DNA of 64,000 bases, from positions 3,782,001 through 3,846,000 of the forward strand of contig OZ257146.1 of the NCBI GenBank assembly GCA_965279255.1, read 5' to 3'. The stretch comes from CAMFLJ01 sp965279255. GTDB lineage: Bacteria; Actinomycetota; Acidimicrobiia; Acidimicrobiales; Acidimicrobilacustridaceae. The position numbers and the translations under genes were made by a program. Position 1 is the stretch's first letter, and every line of letters begins with the position of its first letter. This document shows positions 1-8,156 of this stretch, in pieces. Under the pieces are notes generated by a model. The model searched no databases. It had not been told where the DNA came from and saw only the letters and a program-made list of their open reading frames with translations.

Positions 1-2
1 AG

Positions 3-89
3 GCCACGGCCGAGCCCCCGGCCACCCGACCGACCACCACCCGCAACCCCGGCCGATCCGGCCGCCGAGCCCCTGGAGGCACCCGATGA
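3..89 (+). CDS. possible 3' end of a gene cut by the window edge
   Basis: A frame with no stop runs from the window edge to TGA at 87-89. That TGA overlaps the ATG of the next gene as ATGA, the coupling style used throughout this window. AHSA1/SRPBCC genes are often preceded by an ArsR-family repressor, so this could be the disordered C-terminus of one. In DNA this GC-rich a short open frame is weak evidence, and the roughly 28 visible residues (rich in Pro, Thr and Arg) carry no motif. Confidence 0.25.
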   Translation, partial: ATAEPPATRPTTTRNPGRSGRRAPGGTR

Positions 90-562
90 GCACCACGACC
101 AACCAGACCGAGATCGTCGTCGACCCCGACGTGCCCCTCGTCCGGATCATCCGCGAGTTCGACGCGCCCGTCGAGAAGGTCTTCCGGGCCCACACCGACC
201 CCGAGCTGGTGCGCCAGTGGCTCGGTCCGCGCCGCCACGAGATGATCATCGACCACTGGGACTGCCGCACCGGTGGCTCCTACCGCTACATCCATGCCAG
301 CGACGGCAACGAGTTCGGCTTCCATGGCTGCTTCCACGACGTGGCCCCGAACCGCATCGTCCAGACCTTCACCTTCGAGGGCTTCCCCGAGCAGGTCGCC
401 CTCGAGACCCTCGTGCTCGAGGACCTCGGCGACGGCCGCACCCGTCTCGTGGCCCAGTCGCTGGTCGACGACTTCGAGGCCCGCGACGCCTTCGTGGCCA
501 GCGGCATGGAGGGCGGCGTCCGCGAGGGCTACGAGCGACTCGACGAGCTGCTCGCCCGCTGA
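86..562 (+). CDS. SRPBCC / AHSA1-like domain protein
   Basis: A 158-residue cytosolic protein of the START/Bet v1-like SRPBCC superfamily, in the activator-of-Hsp90-ATPase (AHSA1) branch. Typical features are I-x-R-E-F-D-A-P near residues 22-30, A-H-T-D-P-E-L-V-R-Q-W-L-G-P at 36-49, a G-G-S-Y-R-Y strand and a C-terminal helix with G-M-E-G-G-V-R-E-G-Y. The fold makes a hydrophobic ligand cavity; in bacteria these proteins are usually small-molecule binders of unknown ligand. Length is normal. The ATG is preceded by GGAGG at 75-79 with 6-nt spacing. It may be the second gene of an ArsR-AHSA1 operon whose first gene lies outside the window. The gene ends in front of a duplicated hairpin. Confidence 0.85.
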   Translation: MSTTTNQTEIVVDPDVPLVRIIREFDAPVEKVFRAHTDPELVRQWLGPRRHEMIIDHWDCRTGGSYRYIHASDGNEFGFHGCFHDVAPNRIVQTFTFEGFPEQVALETLVLEDLGDGRTRLVAQSLVDDFEARDAFVASGMEGGVREGYERLDELLAR

Positions 563-574
563 ACCCCTGCGCCG

Positions 575-642
575 GCCGACGCCGCGTCCCGGGCGGGGCG
601 CGGCGTCAGCCGACGCCGCGTCCCGGGCGGGGCGCGGCGTCA
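575..642. terminator. tandem duplicated GC hairpin between convergent genes
   Basis: Two perfect 34-bp direct copies lie back to back (575-608 and 609-642). Each contains the inverted arms GACGCCGCG and CGCGGCGTC (9 bp) around a 12-nt loop. The element lies in the roughly 100-bp gap between two convergent stop codons, so a bidirectional terminator is the natural reading. There is no T-tract, as is common in high-GC actinobacteria. Confidence 0.7.
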
Positions 643-663
643 GCCGGAACGAGGACGTGAGGG

Positions 664-2277
664 TCAGGAGACCCGGGTCAGGACCTGCCAGGCGCCCTGG
701 GCGGTGTCGCTGCCGAGCACAAGCGAGCTCGCCGTGCTGCCCCCGCTGAACCGGAACGCCAGTGGCGTCTTGGCCCCCTGGACCTCGGGCGAGTCGGCGT
801 ACACGAAGACGTCGCCGTCGTAGTGCTCGAGGGCCAGGGTGCGGCTGTCGTCGGGGCCCCAGGCCATGACGAGCCCGCCGTCCTTCGCGGTGATGGTGAC
901 CGTGCCGTAGTAGTCGTTGCGGTAGGTGCCCACGTAGGCGCTGTCGGCCTTGGCCGCCACCGGGTTGGCCGGCACCGGGATCTCCGGCGGGCTGGTGATC
1001 GGGGCGAAGCGCTCGGCCCAGATCGACGCCCAGTCCTTGGTGACGGTGCCGTTCAGCAGGGTGTCGATGTAGGCGTCGGCGATGGCCTCGGCTCCGCCGA
1101 CGGGAGCCCCGTTGGTGAGCACGACGACGCCGAGGCCGAGCTGGGGGAGCAGTCGCACCGTCGTGCCCGCGCCCGTCGTGAAGGCACCCGAGTGGGCCCA
1201 CTGGACGAGAGCGGGATCGGCCTCGTTCTGCGACAGGTCCCAGCCGAGCCCGTACTGGCGGATCGGCTCGGTCGGGTCGCCGGTGGCCCGGCTGTTCATG
1301 TGGCCCCGGTGGGTCTCGTCGAGGGCGTCGCCGTCGATGATCTGCTCTCCGTCGAGCGAGCCGTCGTTGAGCTGGAGGCGCATCCAGCGGCTGAGGTCGA
1401 CCACGTTCGAGCTGACGCCGCCGGCCGGGGCCTGGGCGTCGGGGTCCCGGGTGAACTTCGCCTGGAAGGTGCCGTCGACCTTGGCGTGGATGAGCGCCTT
1501 GTCGTCCTGAGCTAGGTAGTCGGCGTAGCTGGCGCTGGTGGAGGTCATGCCGGCAGGGACGAACAGCTCCTCCTGGACCAGCTCCGGGTAGGTCGTGCCT
1601 GCGGCGGTGGCGGCGGCCACGCCTCCGACGGTCATGCCGAAGTTCGAGTAGTCGTAGGTCGCGCGGAACGGCTCGAGCGGGAGGTACCGGAGCCGGGTGA
1701 GGATCTCCTCCTGGCCGTACCCCATCAGCTCGAGGTCGTTGCCGGCGAACGATCCGGGCAGGCCGCTGCGGTGCGAGTACATGTCGGCGACGGTGACGTT
1801 GTCGGTGACGTACGGGTCGCTCAGCTGGAAGTCGGGCAGATAGGTGGTGATGGTGTCGTCCCAGGCGAGGGCGCGGTCACCCACTGCGCCGGCGACGGCG
1901 GTGGCACCGATCGGCTTCGAGAGCGACGCCAGCTGGAACACGGTCTCGTCGTCGACCGTGGCCTCCTTGCCGTTCTCGCGCACCCCGTAGCCCTTGGTGA
2001 TGACGGTCTGGTCGTCGAAGACCACCCCGACGGCGACGCCGGGGATGCCGGTGGCGCCCATGACGTCGCCCACGATCTGGTCGAGCTGGCCGGTGGAGCC
2101 CTCCACCTGGGCCAGGGTGAGGGTCGGCACCGCGCTCGCCGGCTCGGGGATGCCGCCCTCCTGGAGGTCCTCGGAGCTGCACGCCCCGGCGACCAGGGCG
2201 AGGAGGGCCACCGAGGCGACGGCGGCGCGACGGACGCGACGGGCGCGTCGGTTCGAGGCGATGGATGGCGTGGTCAA
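664..2277 (-). CDS. lipoprotein serine hydrolase (class C beta-lactamase / PBP4* family)
   Basis: A secreted lipid-anchored serine hydrolase of the beta-lactamase-related family (Pfam Beta-lactamase with a C-terminal DUF3471-like beta domain). The signal peptide has an Arg-rich n-region, a hydrophobic core and the lipobox L-V-A-G-A-C. Active-site motifs are S-L-S-K (the SxxK nucleophile), Y-S-N and H-S-G in the expected order; counted from the upstream ATG they lie at residues 129-132, 221-223 and 373-375. I take the TTG at 2277 as the start because GGGAG lies 7 nt upstream of it; an in-frame ATG at 2310 has no ribosome site. Substrate is unknown: such proteins include D-Ala-D-Ala carboxypeptidases, esterases and amidases. 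The mature N-terminus C-S-S-E-D-L-Q-E-G-G-I-P recurs almost exactly in the serine hydrolase at 9270. Confidence 0.85.
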   Translation of the reverse strand: MTTPSIASNRRARRVRRAAVASVALLALVAGACSSEDLQEGGIPEPASAVPTLTLAQVEGSTGQLDQIVGDVMGATGIPGVAVGVVFDDQTVITKGYGVRENGKEATVDDETVFQLASLSKPIGATAVAGAVGDRALAWDDTITTYLPDFQLSDPYVTDNVTVADMYSHRSGLPGSFAGNDLELMGYGQEEILTRLRYLPLEPFRATYDYSNFGMTVGGVAAATAAGTTYPELVQEELFVPAGMTSTSASYADYLAQDDKALIHAKVDGTFQAKFTRDPDAQAPAGGVSSNVVDLSRWMRLQLNDGSLDGEQIIDGDALDETHRGHMNSRATGDPTEPIRQYGLGWDLSQNEADPALVQWAHSGAFTTGAGTTVRLLPQLGLGVVVLTNGAPVGGAEAIADAYIDTLLNGTVTKDWASIWAERFAPITSPPEIPVPANPVAAKADSAYVGTYRNDYYGTVTITAKDGGLVMAWGPDDSRTLALEHYDGDVFVYADSPEVQGAKTPLAFRFSGGSTASSLVLGSDTAQGAWQVLTRVS

Positions 2278-2354
2278 CGAGGATCTCCCTGTCCGTGTGG
2301 TGCGGGGCATTTTGGCCGACGTGGTCCCGCCTCGGGGGCACCGCCCTGAGCAGT

Positions 2355-2360
2355 TAGCGT
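2355..2360 (+). promoter_or_regulatory. -10 element of a probable leaderless promoter
   Basis: TAGCGT is followed by 6 nt and then the GTG start at 2367. This is the TANNNT-N6-8-start spacing of actinobacterial leaderless promoters. No Shine-Dalgarno is present upstream of that start, which agrees. Confidence 0.5.
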
Positions 2361-2366
2361 CGGGGC

Positions 2367-3119
2367 GTGACGTCGCCGACGCCCCCCTCCGGAACCGACG
2401 AGCCCACCGCGGGTGTCCCGGCCGCCGTGGCCGCCGTCGAGGAGACCGTGGCCGGATGGGCTGCCGAGTGGGCCGCCCGCCCCCGCCTCCGGGGCTGGCA
2501 GCACGCGCTGGCCATCCTCCCGGCCGCCGCCGGCGCCGCCACCCTCGCGGCCCGGGCCACCAGCCGGCGCGAGCGCGTGGCCGCGGTGGCGTGGGGCGCC
2601 GGCATCGTCGGGATGCTGACGGCGTCGGCCTCCTACCACCGCCTCCCGCGATCGGAGCGCACGGCCAAGGTGCTGCGGCGCCTCGATCACGCTGCCATCT
2701 GGGGTGCGGTCGCCGGCACCTGGACCCCGATCGCCCTGGCCGTGTTGCCCGGGCGGGCGGGCACGGTGATGGCCAGCACCATGTGGGGCGCCGGGGTGAC
2801 CGCGGCGGTGGCCAAGACCGCCATGTTCGACACCATCGACCGTCGAGTGAACGTGCTCTACGTCGTGATGGGGTGGGTGGGGGTCGGTGTGCTGCCCCGG
2901 GCCGTGCGCCAGCTCGGGCCCACCGCCACCGGCTTCCTGGTGGCCGGCGGCGCCGCCTACACCGTGGGTGCCATCGGCTACGCCACCAAGCGCCCGAACC
3001 TGGTGCCCGGCATGTACGGCTACCACGAGCTGTGGCACACGGCGACGCTCGCCGGTGCCGGCCTCCACGCCGTCGCGGTGAAGTCCGCCCTCGAGGCCAT
3101 CCGCGACCAGCAGGGCTGA
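2367..3119 (+). CDS. hemolysin III / PAQR-family membrane protein
   Basis: A 250-residue integral membrane protein of the PAQR / hemolysin III (YqfA, TrhA) family. Members have seven predicted membrane segments and a probable metal site formed by conserved His and Asp. The diagnostic motifs are S-A-S-Y-H-R (about residue 89), L-D-H-A-A-I with A-G-T-W-T-P (about 107-122) and, near the C-terminus, Y-H-E-L-W-H followed by A-G-A-G-L-H. The roughly 40-residue N-terminal extension before the first membrane segment is longer than in E. coli YqfA and looks cytosolic. Bacterial members are linked to membrane lipid homeostasis; no haemolytic role should be assumed. It starts at GTG directly behind a leaderless-type -10. 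It is divergent from the serine hydrolase at 664 and runs into a duplicated hairpin. Confidence 0.88.
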   Translation: MTSPTPPSGTDEPTAGVPAAVAAVEETVAGWAAEWAARPRLRGWQHALAILPAAAGAATLAARATSRRERVAAVAWGAGIVGMLTASASYHRLPRSERTAKVLRRLDHAAIWGAVAGTWTPIALAVLPGRAGTVMASTMWGAGVTAAVAKTAMFDTIDRRVNVLYVVMGWVGVGVLPRAVRQLGPTATGFLVAGGAAYTVGAIGYATKRPNLVPGMYGYHELWHTATLAGAGLHAVAVKSALEAIRDQQG

Positions 3120-3174
3120 CCCCGCGACCAGTAGCCCTGACCCTGCCGCCGGATCCTCGGCCCCTCCCCTCCCT

Positions 3175-3228
3175 CCGAAAGCTGGCTCACCACATACAGC
3201 CGGCCGAAGCTGGTGAGCCACCTTTCGG
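3175..3228. terminator. long-stem hairpin, copy 1
   Basis: The arms CCGAAAGCTGGCTCACC and GGTGAGCCACCTTTCGG form a 17-bp stem with one mismatch around a loop containing ACAGCCGGCCGAAG. It lies between the convergent ends of the hemolysin III gene and the alpha/beta hydrolase gene, so it is a likely bidirectional terminator. A second copy follows 8 bp later with the same loop core. Confidence 0.7.
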
Positions 3229-3236
3229 AGGTGAGA

Positions 3237-3289
3237 CCAAAGCTGGCTCACCAGATACAGCCGGCCGAAGCAGGTGAGCCACCTTTCGG
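3237..3289. terminator. long-stem hairpin, copy 2
   Basis: This is a near-duplicate of the preceding hairpin, with the same stem and loop core and a few substitutions that slightly weaken the stem. It ends just before the stop codon of the minus-strand gene at 3296. Tandem duplication makes the pair a repeat element as well as a likely terminator. Confidence 0.65.
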
Positions 3290-3295
3290 GGTGGG

Positions 3296-4693
3296 TCAGG
3301 TGGGGATGACCTCGGGGTGGGCGTCGGCGAGGATCTCGGCGCGGTCGTCGGCCAGCGCGAACCCGGCGGCGATCGACGCGTCGGTGGCGGCCTCGTACGC
3401 GGCCAGGTAGCCATCCGGCGTCGGGTAGAGCTCGGCGAGGCGCTCGGGCGTGAAGGCCAGCGTCTGGCCCAGCAGCTGGCACATCAACGTGTCGACCGGC
3501 CCGGGGTCGCCCGAGAGCGCGGCCACCGGGACCTCGACCTGGGGGAGGCGGATGCCGCCGCGGGCCATGCCGTCGACGTCGCGGGGGAAGCGGGCACCGT
3601 CGGGCCCGAGGTCGATCGCCAGGCGGGGTGCCTCGGGTGGCGCCTCGCCGCCGGCCGCCCACGCCACGAGGTGGCGCAGCGCGGCCCGCAGCACGAAGCG
3701 CTGGGGCCCGTCGTTGATGGGCACGCCGCAGTCGACCATCTTGGCGAACGGCCCGAGCGTGCTGGCGTCGGCGTGCGCGGTGCCGGCGATCTCCCAGAGG
3801 CGGATGAGGTCGGTGTCGTCCTGGCGGGCCTCGGCATAGCCCAGCACCGGCAGCAGGTCGGTCTCGGTCTGCACGATCATCACCGGGACGTCGAGATCGG
3901 TGCGGATCCGCTGGGGCGCACCGGTGATGGCCCGCCGGCCGGTGACGCCGGCACCGGCCTCGCCGAGGGCGAGCCCCGCGCGGCCGCGGCTGTGGACGAG
4001 GAAGCCGTCGTAGACCCAGGCGTCGGGGTGCACGCCGTCGATGTAGGTGGTGAGGGCGAAGGCGGACTGGGACTCGCCGATGGCCAGCACCTGGGCGACC
4101 CGCAGGCCGCCGAGCGCCGCCGGTGCGCCCACCCGCAGGGCGGCGCCGACCTGGCTGTAGATGTCGTAGGCGAAGGCGTCGCCGGGGTGGGCGAGCGAGC
4201 CGTAGCGCTCGGGGTCGTGGCCCTTGAGGCCCACGCCGGCGTCACCCGCTCCCTCGCCGGCGTCGACGGCGACCGCGCCGCCCTCCACGCCGATGAACTG
4301 GGCCGACACCCCGACCCACGCCACGCCGGTGCGGACGAGCTCAGGGGCGAGGAACGCCCAGTCGGGGTTGGCGTCGAGGCCGCTGCTGACGTTGAGCCAC
4401 TCGACCACGATCGTGCCCGAGAAGGCCGCGGCGTCGGCCGGGCGGCGCACGACCACGCGGGTGCGGTACGGCGCGGTGGGCCCGGGGCCCAGCTCCAGGC
4501 GGCCGTCCTCGTGCCGCTCGCCGTCGGGCACGAACGAGCCGGCCACGCCCTCGGCGACGAGCTCGGTCTCGACCCATCCGATCTCGTCGAGGTGGGGGCC
4601 ACGGGTGGCGGCCGCGAGGAACACGCCCCTGCCGCCGGTGAGCTCCTCGGTGAGGGTGGCCTCGGTCGTGCGGCGTTCGTCGTTCGGGCTCAT
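3296..4693 (-). CDS. alpha/beta hydrolase domain protein (cytosolic paralogue)
   Basis: A 465-residue protein of the alpha/beta hydrolase-domain family (Abhydrolase_10 type). The nucleophile elbow is A-I-G-E-S-Q-S at residues 204-210, with Ser208 the likely nucleophile. G-T-A-H-A-D at 304-309 supplies a plausible catalytic His307. Substrates of this family are essentially uncharacterised; ester or amide hydrolysis is inferred from the fold. There is no signal peptide. Its neighbour at 4709 is a clear paralogue, sharing R-V-V-V-R-R-P, V-V-E-W-L-N-V-S, G-L-D-A-N-P-D-W-A-F and G-D-A-F-x-Y-D-I-Y, but that one is a lipoprotein. The two are 15 bp apart on the same strand and are probably cotranscribed, with the lipoprotein gene first. 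Confidence 0.82.
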   Translation of the reverse strand: MSPNDERRTTEATLTEELTGGRGVFLAAATRGPHLDEIGWVETELVAEGVAGSFVPDGERHEDGRLELGPGPTAPYRTRVVVRRPADAAAFSGTIVVEWLNVSSGLDANPDWAFLAPELVRTGVAWVGVSAQFIGVEGGAVAVDAGEGAGDAGVGLKGHDPERYGSLAHPGDAFAYDIYSQVGAALRVGAPAALGGLRVAQVLAIGESQSAFALTTYIDGVHPDAWVYDGFLVHSRGRAGLALGEAGAGVTGRRAITGAPQRIRTDLDVPVMIVQTETDLLPVLGYAEARQDDTDLIRLWEIAGTAHADASTLGPFAKMVDCGVPINDGPQRFVLRAALRHLVAWAAGGEAPPEAPRLAIDLGPDGARFPRDVDGMARGGIRLPQVEVPVAALSGDPGPVDTLMCQLLGQTLAFTPERLAELYPTPDGYLAAYEAATDASIAAGFALADDRAEILADAHPEVIPT

Positions 4694-4708
4694 CGGGTCG
4701 TCCTCGGG

Positions 4709-6217
4709 TCAGCCGCTGATGGCGGCGGGGTCGGCATCGTCGAGGATCTGCTGGCGGTCCTCGGGCAGGGCGATCCCGGCGGTGACGGCGTCGTCGGTCG
4801 CGGCGGTGTAGGCGGTGAGGTAGGCCTCGGCGGAGGGGTAGAGCTGGGCCAGGCGCTCGGGGGTGAACGGGACGGTCGTGCCGAGCAGCATGCAGATCAC
4901 CCCGCCGGTCGGGCCCTTCTCCCCCGAGAGCGTTGCCACCGGGACGGCCACCTGGGGCAGGCGGACGCCGCCGAGCGCGTTGCCGTCGGCGTCACGCACG
5001 ATGACGGGCGAGCCCGACGCGGTGCTGACCTCGAGCCGGGGGGCCGGCGGCGGGGCCTCGCCCGTGCGGACCCATGTGTCGAGCGCCCGGATGGCCGCCC
5101 GCAGCACGAACCGCTGAGGCCCGTCGTTGATCGGCGCGCCGCACGGGAGCTGATCGGCCAGTGGGCCCACGGTGAAGGCGTCGGCGTGGGCGGTGCCGGC
5201 GACCTCCCACAGTCGGATCCGGTCGGTGTCGTCCTGGCGGGCGGCGTGGTAGCCGATCACCGAGGTCACGTCGGTCTCGGTCTCGACCATCAGGACCGGC
5301 ACGTCGAGGTCGGTGCGGATGGCCACGGGTGAGCCGAAGACGGCGTCGCTGATCGACACGGCGCCACCCGGCTCGCCGAGCGGGAGCGGTGCCCCACCCC
5401 GTGAGTGGATGAGGAACCCGTCGAACGCCTCGGTGAGGGGCTGGATCCCGTCGGCGTAGGTGGTGAGGGCGAACGCCGACTGGGACTCGCCGATGGCGAT
5501 GACCCGCTGCGGATCGAGCCCGCCGAGCGGCCCGTCGTTCCCGCTGTCGCCGCGGAGCGCTCGGGCGATCTGGGTGTAGATGTCGTAGCTGAAGGCGTCA
5601 CCGGGGTGCTCGAGCGAGCCGTAGCGGGCGGGGTCGATGTTCACCAGGCCCTTGCCGGCCAGGTCGCCGACGCCCGCCGAGACCGCGACCTCGCCGCCCT
5701 CGACCCCGATGAGCTGGGCGGACACGCCGACCCAGGTCGTTCCCGAGCGCATGAGCTCGTCGGCCATGAAGGCCCAGTCGGGGTTGGCGTCGAGGCCGCC
5801 GCTGACGTTCAGCCACTCGACCACGACCGTGCCGTCGGCCGCGGCGGAGTCGACGGGCCGACGTACGACCACCCGCGTGCGGTAGTCGGCGCTGGTCCCC
5901 TCGGTCAGGTCGACCCGGCCGTCGGCCGGGATCGGCCCACCGACGTAGGAGGTGGCCGTGCCGCTGGCCACGTATTCGTGCTCCTCGTAGCCCGACGCCG
6001 CGAGGTCGCTGCTGCTCGCCGAGGCGAGGAACACGCCGTTGCCGCCGCTGAGCTCCTGGCTCAGGTCGGCGGCGGGGCCCTCCGGCCGGACCACCTCGGT
6101 CGCGGCGGTGGACGACGACGAGGACCCGGACGACGAGGACCCGGACGACGAGCAGGAGCTGAGGAGGGCGAGCGCGACGACGATGACGGCCGCGGTGCCC
6201 CCGATGCGGCGTGACAT
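4709..6217 (-). CDS. alpha/beta hydrolase domain lipoprotein (exported paralogue)
   Basis: An exported paralogue of the preceding hydrolase, 502 residues from the ATG at 6217; an in-frame GTG at 6235 would add six residues. The signal peptide ends in the lipobox L-L-S-S-C (Cys22), followed by a Ser/Gly-rich tether of about 17 residues. The catalytic domain repeats the family motifs, including A-I-G-E-S-Q-S (nucleophile near Ser245) and G-T-A-H-A-D. An exported and an internal copy in tandem suggest sequential hydrolysis of one substrate class outside and inside the cell; that is inference. It is divergent from the VOC gene that opens the oxidoreductase cluster. Confidence 0.8.
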   Translation of the reverse strand: MSRRIGGTAAVIVVALALLSSCSSSGSSSSGSSSSSTAATEVVRPEGPAADLSQELSGGNGVFLASASSSDLAASGYEEHEYVASGTATSYVGGPIPADGRVDLTEGTSADYRTRVVVRRPVDSAAADGTVVVEWLNVSGGLDANPDWAFMADELMRSGTTWVGVSAQLIGVEGGEVAVSAGVGDLAGKGLVNIDPARYGSLEHPGDAFSYDIYTQIARALRGDSGNDGPLGGLDPQRVIAIGESQSAFALTTYADGIQPLTEAFDGFLIHSRGGAPLPLGEPGGAVSISDAVFGSPVAIRTDLDVPVLMVETETDVTSVIGYHAARQDDTDRIRLWEVAGTAHADAFTVGPLADQLPCGAPINDGPQRFVLRAAIRALDTWVRTGEAPPPAPRLEVSTASGSPVIVRDADGNALGGVRLPQVAVPVATLSGEKGPTGGVICMLLGTTVPFTPERLAQLYPSAEAYLTAYTAATDDAVTAGIALPEDRQQILDDADPAAISG

Positions 6218-6312
6218 GGTCGGGGAGTCTGTCACCTGACGGGAACCGGGACCGGGCCGAACGTGTACCGTCGTCGCCGTCCGAGGGGCACACGGGACAC
6301 CCGGGGGGAACG

Positions 6313-6720
6313 ATGGCGAGCAGGGTCGGTCAGTACTGCATCTGGGTCAGCGACCTCGAGCGCTCCGTGCGCTTCTACGAGGACGTCATCGGGCTGAAGG
6401 TGCAGAGTCGCACCGAGATCCCCGGGGTGAAGGAGGCCGTGCTGGCCGCCGACGATGGCGGCGGCCGCCTGCAGCTCGCCCACGCCTGGGAGGACCCGCA
6501 GCCGATCGACCACGGCAACGCCCTCTGGAAGATCTACATGATCGTCGACGACGCCATGGCGGTCCACGACAAGGCCGTCGCCAACGGCGGCACGTCCACG
6601 ATGGTGCCCGAGCGCCTCGAGCGCTGGCCGGTCATCGTCGGGTTCGTCCTCGACCCCGACGGCTACAACATCGAGCTCATGCAGCAGCTGGGCCCCGACG
6701 ACAGGAGCGGTGCGAAGTGA
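6313..6720 (+). CDS. VOC-family (glyoxalase/bleomycin resistance) protein
   Basis: A 135-residue single vicinal-oxygen-chelate domain protein. Typical strings are W-V-S-D-L-E-R-S-V-R-F-Y near the N-terminus and F-V-L-D-P-D-G-Y-N-I-E-L-M at the C-terminus, with Glu in the metal-ligand position. Family members include lyases, extradiol dioxygenases and isomerases, so the reaction is open. The ATG at 6313 follows a GGGGGGAA ribosome site at 6303-6310. Longer readings upstream are not needed. It is the first gene of a tightly packed cluster, and its TGA overlaps the GTG start of the LLM oxidoreductase by 4 bp, which indicates coupled translation. Confidence 0.85.
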   Translation: MASRVGQYCIWVSDLERSVRFYEDVIGLKVQSRTEIPGVKEAVLAADDGGGRLQLAHAWEDPQPIDHGNALWKIYMIVDDAMAVHDKAVANGGTSTMVPERLERWPVIVGFVLDPDGYNIELMQQLGPDDRSGAK

Positions 6721-7694
6721 AGATCTCGTGCGGCATCGTCCCCTCGCTCGACTCCGTCGAGCAGGCGACGCTGGCCGAGGAGCTCGGGTACGACCGGGCC
6801 TGGCTCTACGACTCCCCGGCGATCTACGCCGACATCTGGATCACCATGGCCCGCATCGCCGAGCACACCGATCGCATCGGCCTCGGCACCGCGGTGCTCG
6901 TGCCCAGCCTGCGCAGCGTCATCGCCACCGCGTCGGCCATCGGCACCATCGAGGCCATGGCCCCGGGCCGTCTCGCCGTCGGCTTCGGCACCGGCGCCAC
7001 CGCCCGCTGGACCCTCGGCAAGGACGCCCTCACCCTCAAGGAGACCGGCGAGTTCCTGCGCCAGCTCCGGGGCCTGCTCAACGGCGAGGTCGTGCAGGTC
7101 GACGGCGAGGCCGTGCAGATGTGCCAGCTCCCGCAGTTCCTGCCGCCCCGTCCGATCGACGTGCCGATTCTGCTGAGCGCCCTCGGCCCCAAGGGCCAGG
7201 CCCTCACCCACGAGGTCGCCGACGGCATCATGACCGTCGGGTTCGGCCTCCCCGACTACGACTGGTGCGCCCAGCTCGTGGTCGGCACCGTCCTCGACCC
7301 CGGTGAGGCGCTGACCTCTGAGCGGGTCAAGCTCTCCGCCGGCCCCTGGTACGCCATCATGGGCCACGGTGCCTGGGAGGCCGGCCCCGAGTTCGTCGAC
7401 GGCTTCCCCGGCGGCGCCGAGTGGCGGGCCGAGCTCGAGAAGCGCCGGCCCGAGGGCGAGCGCCACCTCGAGGTCCACGAGGGCCACGCCACCACCGTGA
7501 CCGACCTCGACCGCATCCTGGTCGACGCCGCCGGAGAGGGCGTCGTCGGCATGGGCTGGGTCGCCGAGGCCGACGGCATCAAGGCCAAGATCGCCGAAGC
7601 CGAGGCGATGGGCACCACCGAGATCATCTATGCACCCAGCGGCCCCGACCTGGCTCGGGAGCTGCGCGTCTTCGCGGAGGCAGCAGGACTGTGA
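6717..7694 (+). CDS. LLM-class (probably F420-dependent) oxidoreductase
   Basis: A 325-residue luciferase-like TIM-barrel oxidoreductase. It begins K-I-S-C-G-I-V-P-S-L-D, has G-L-G-T-A-V-L-V-P near residue 58 and A-P-G-R-L-A-V-G-F-G-T-G near 80. It resembles actinobacterial F420-dependent LLM enzymes more than the two-component FMN monooxygenases, and no reductase partner is seen nearby. The substrate is unknown; relatives oxidise alcohols, reduce enones or act on steroid and polyketide intermediates. Both ends overlap neighbours by 4 bp (GTGA), so the VOC, LLM and SnoaL genes are translationally coupled. Start is GTG. Confidence 0.85.
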   Translation: MKISCGIVPSLDSVEQATLAEELGYDRAWLYDSPAIYADIWITMARIAEHTDRIGLGTAVLVPSLRSVIATASAIGTIEAMAPGRLAVGFGTGATARWTLGKDALTLKETGEFLRQLRGLLNGEVVQVDGEAVQMCQLPQFLPPRPIDVPILLSALGPKGQALTHEVADGIMTVGFGLPDYDWCAQLVVGTVLDPGEALTSERVKLSAGPWYAIMGHGAWEAGPEFVDGFPGGAEWRAELEKRRPEGERHLEVHEGHATTVTDLDRILVDAAGEGVVGMGWVAEADGIKAKIAEAEAMGTTEIIYAPSGPDLARELRVFAEAAGL

Positions 7695-8128
7695 GCACAC
7701 CAGAAGAGAACAAGGCCATCGTCCAGCAGTACTGGGACGCCCTGGCGGCCCGGGACTGGGACGGCATGAAGGCCCTCCTGACCGACGACGCCCACTACAC
7801 CGACGTCGGCACGCCCGGCGACGGTGGAGTCGGCCCCGATGGCGTGGTGAACCGGCTGAAGATCGGCATCGAGCCGCTCTCCGACTACAAGCACCTGCCC
7901 GGCACCAACATGATCGCCGAGGGCGACCTGGTCATGACCGAGCACACCGAGCAGTGGCACTTCCACACCGGTGAGGTCATCGACCACTCCTTCGTGTCGG
8001 TCACGCAGCTGCGCGACGGCAAGATCTTCCGTTGGCACGACTACTCCAACATCCCGAACATCACCGACAACGCCCCTGCCTGGTGGATCGAGCACATCAT
8101 CAACGCCTCGACCCAGGGCCAGGGCTGA
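7691..8128 (+). CDS. SnoaL-like / NTF2-fold protein
   Basis: A 145-residue small alpha+beta barrel protein of the SnoaL / nuclear transport factor 2 superfamily. The hallmark start is E-E-N-K-A-I-V-Q-Q-Y-W-D-A-L, then R-D-W-D-G-M-K-A-L-L-T-D-D-A. The C-terminus carries R-D-G-K-I-F-R-W-H-D-Y. NTF2-fold enzymes act as cyclases, isomerases (as in ketosteroid isomerase), hydrolases or dehydratases with an acidic or His residue in the cavity. Its place behind the LLM gene suggests it handles the oxidised intermediate. The GTG start overlaps the upstream TGA. Confidence 0.82.
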   Translation: MSTPEENKAIVQQYWDALAARDWDGMKALLTDDAHYTDVGTPGDGGVGPDGVVNRLKIGIEPLSDYKHLPGTNMIAEGDLVMTEHTEQWHFHTGEVIDHSFVSVTQLRDGKIFRWHDYSNIPNITDNAPAWWIEHIINASTQGQG

Positions 8129-8156
8129 CCGACCCCACCGAGACCCGGAGATACCG

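Noticed and set aside
2275..2310. ATG at 2310 as the start of the first serine hydrolase
   Set aside because: It has no ribosome site and lengthens the signal peptide n-region; TTG at 2277 with GGGAG upstream is better. Not fully excluded.
3317..5332. Long open frame (about 670 codons) antisense to the two alpha/beta hydrolase genes
   Set aside because: It mirrors codon bias of the genuine minus-strand genes, is rich in Gly/Val/Asp without a domain, and spans the gap between two well-supported genes. High GC content produces such shadows.
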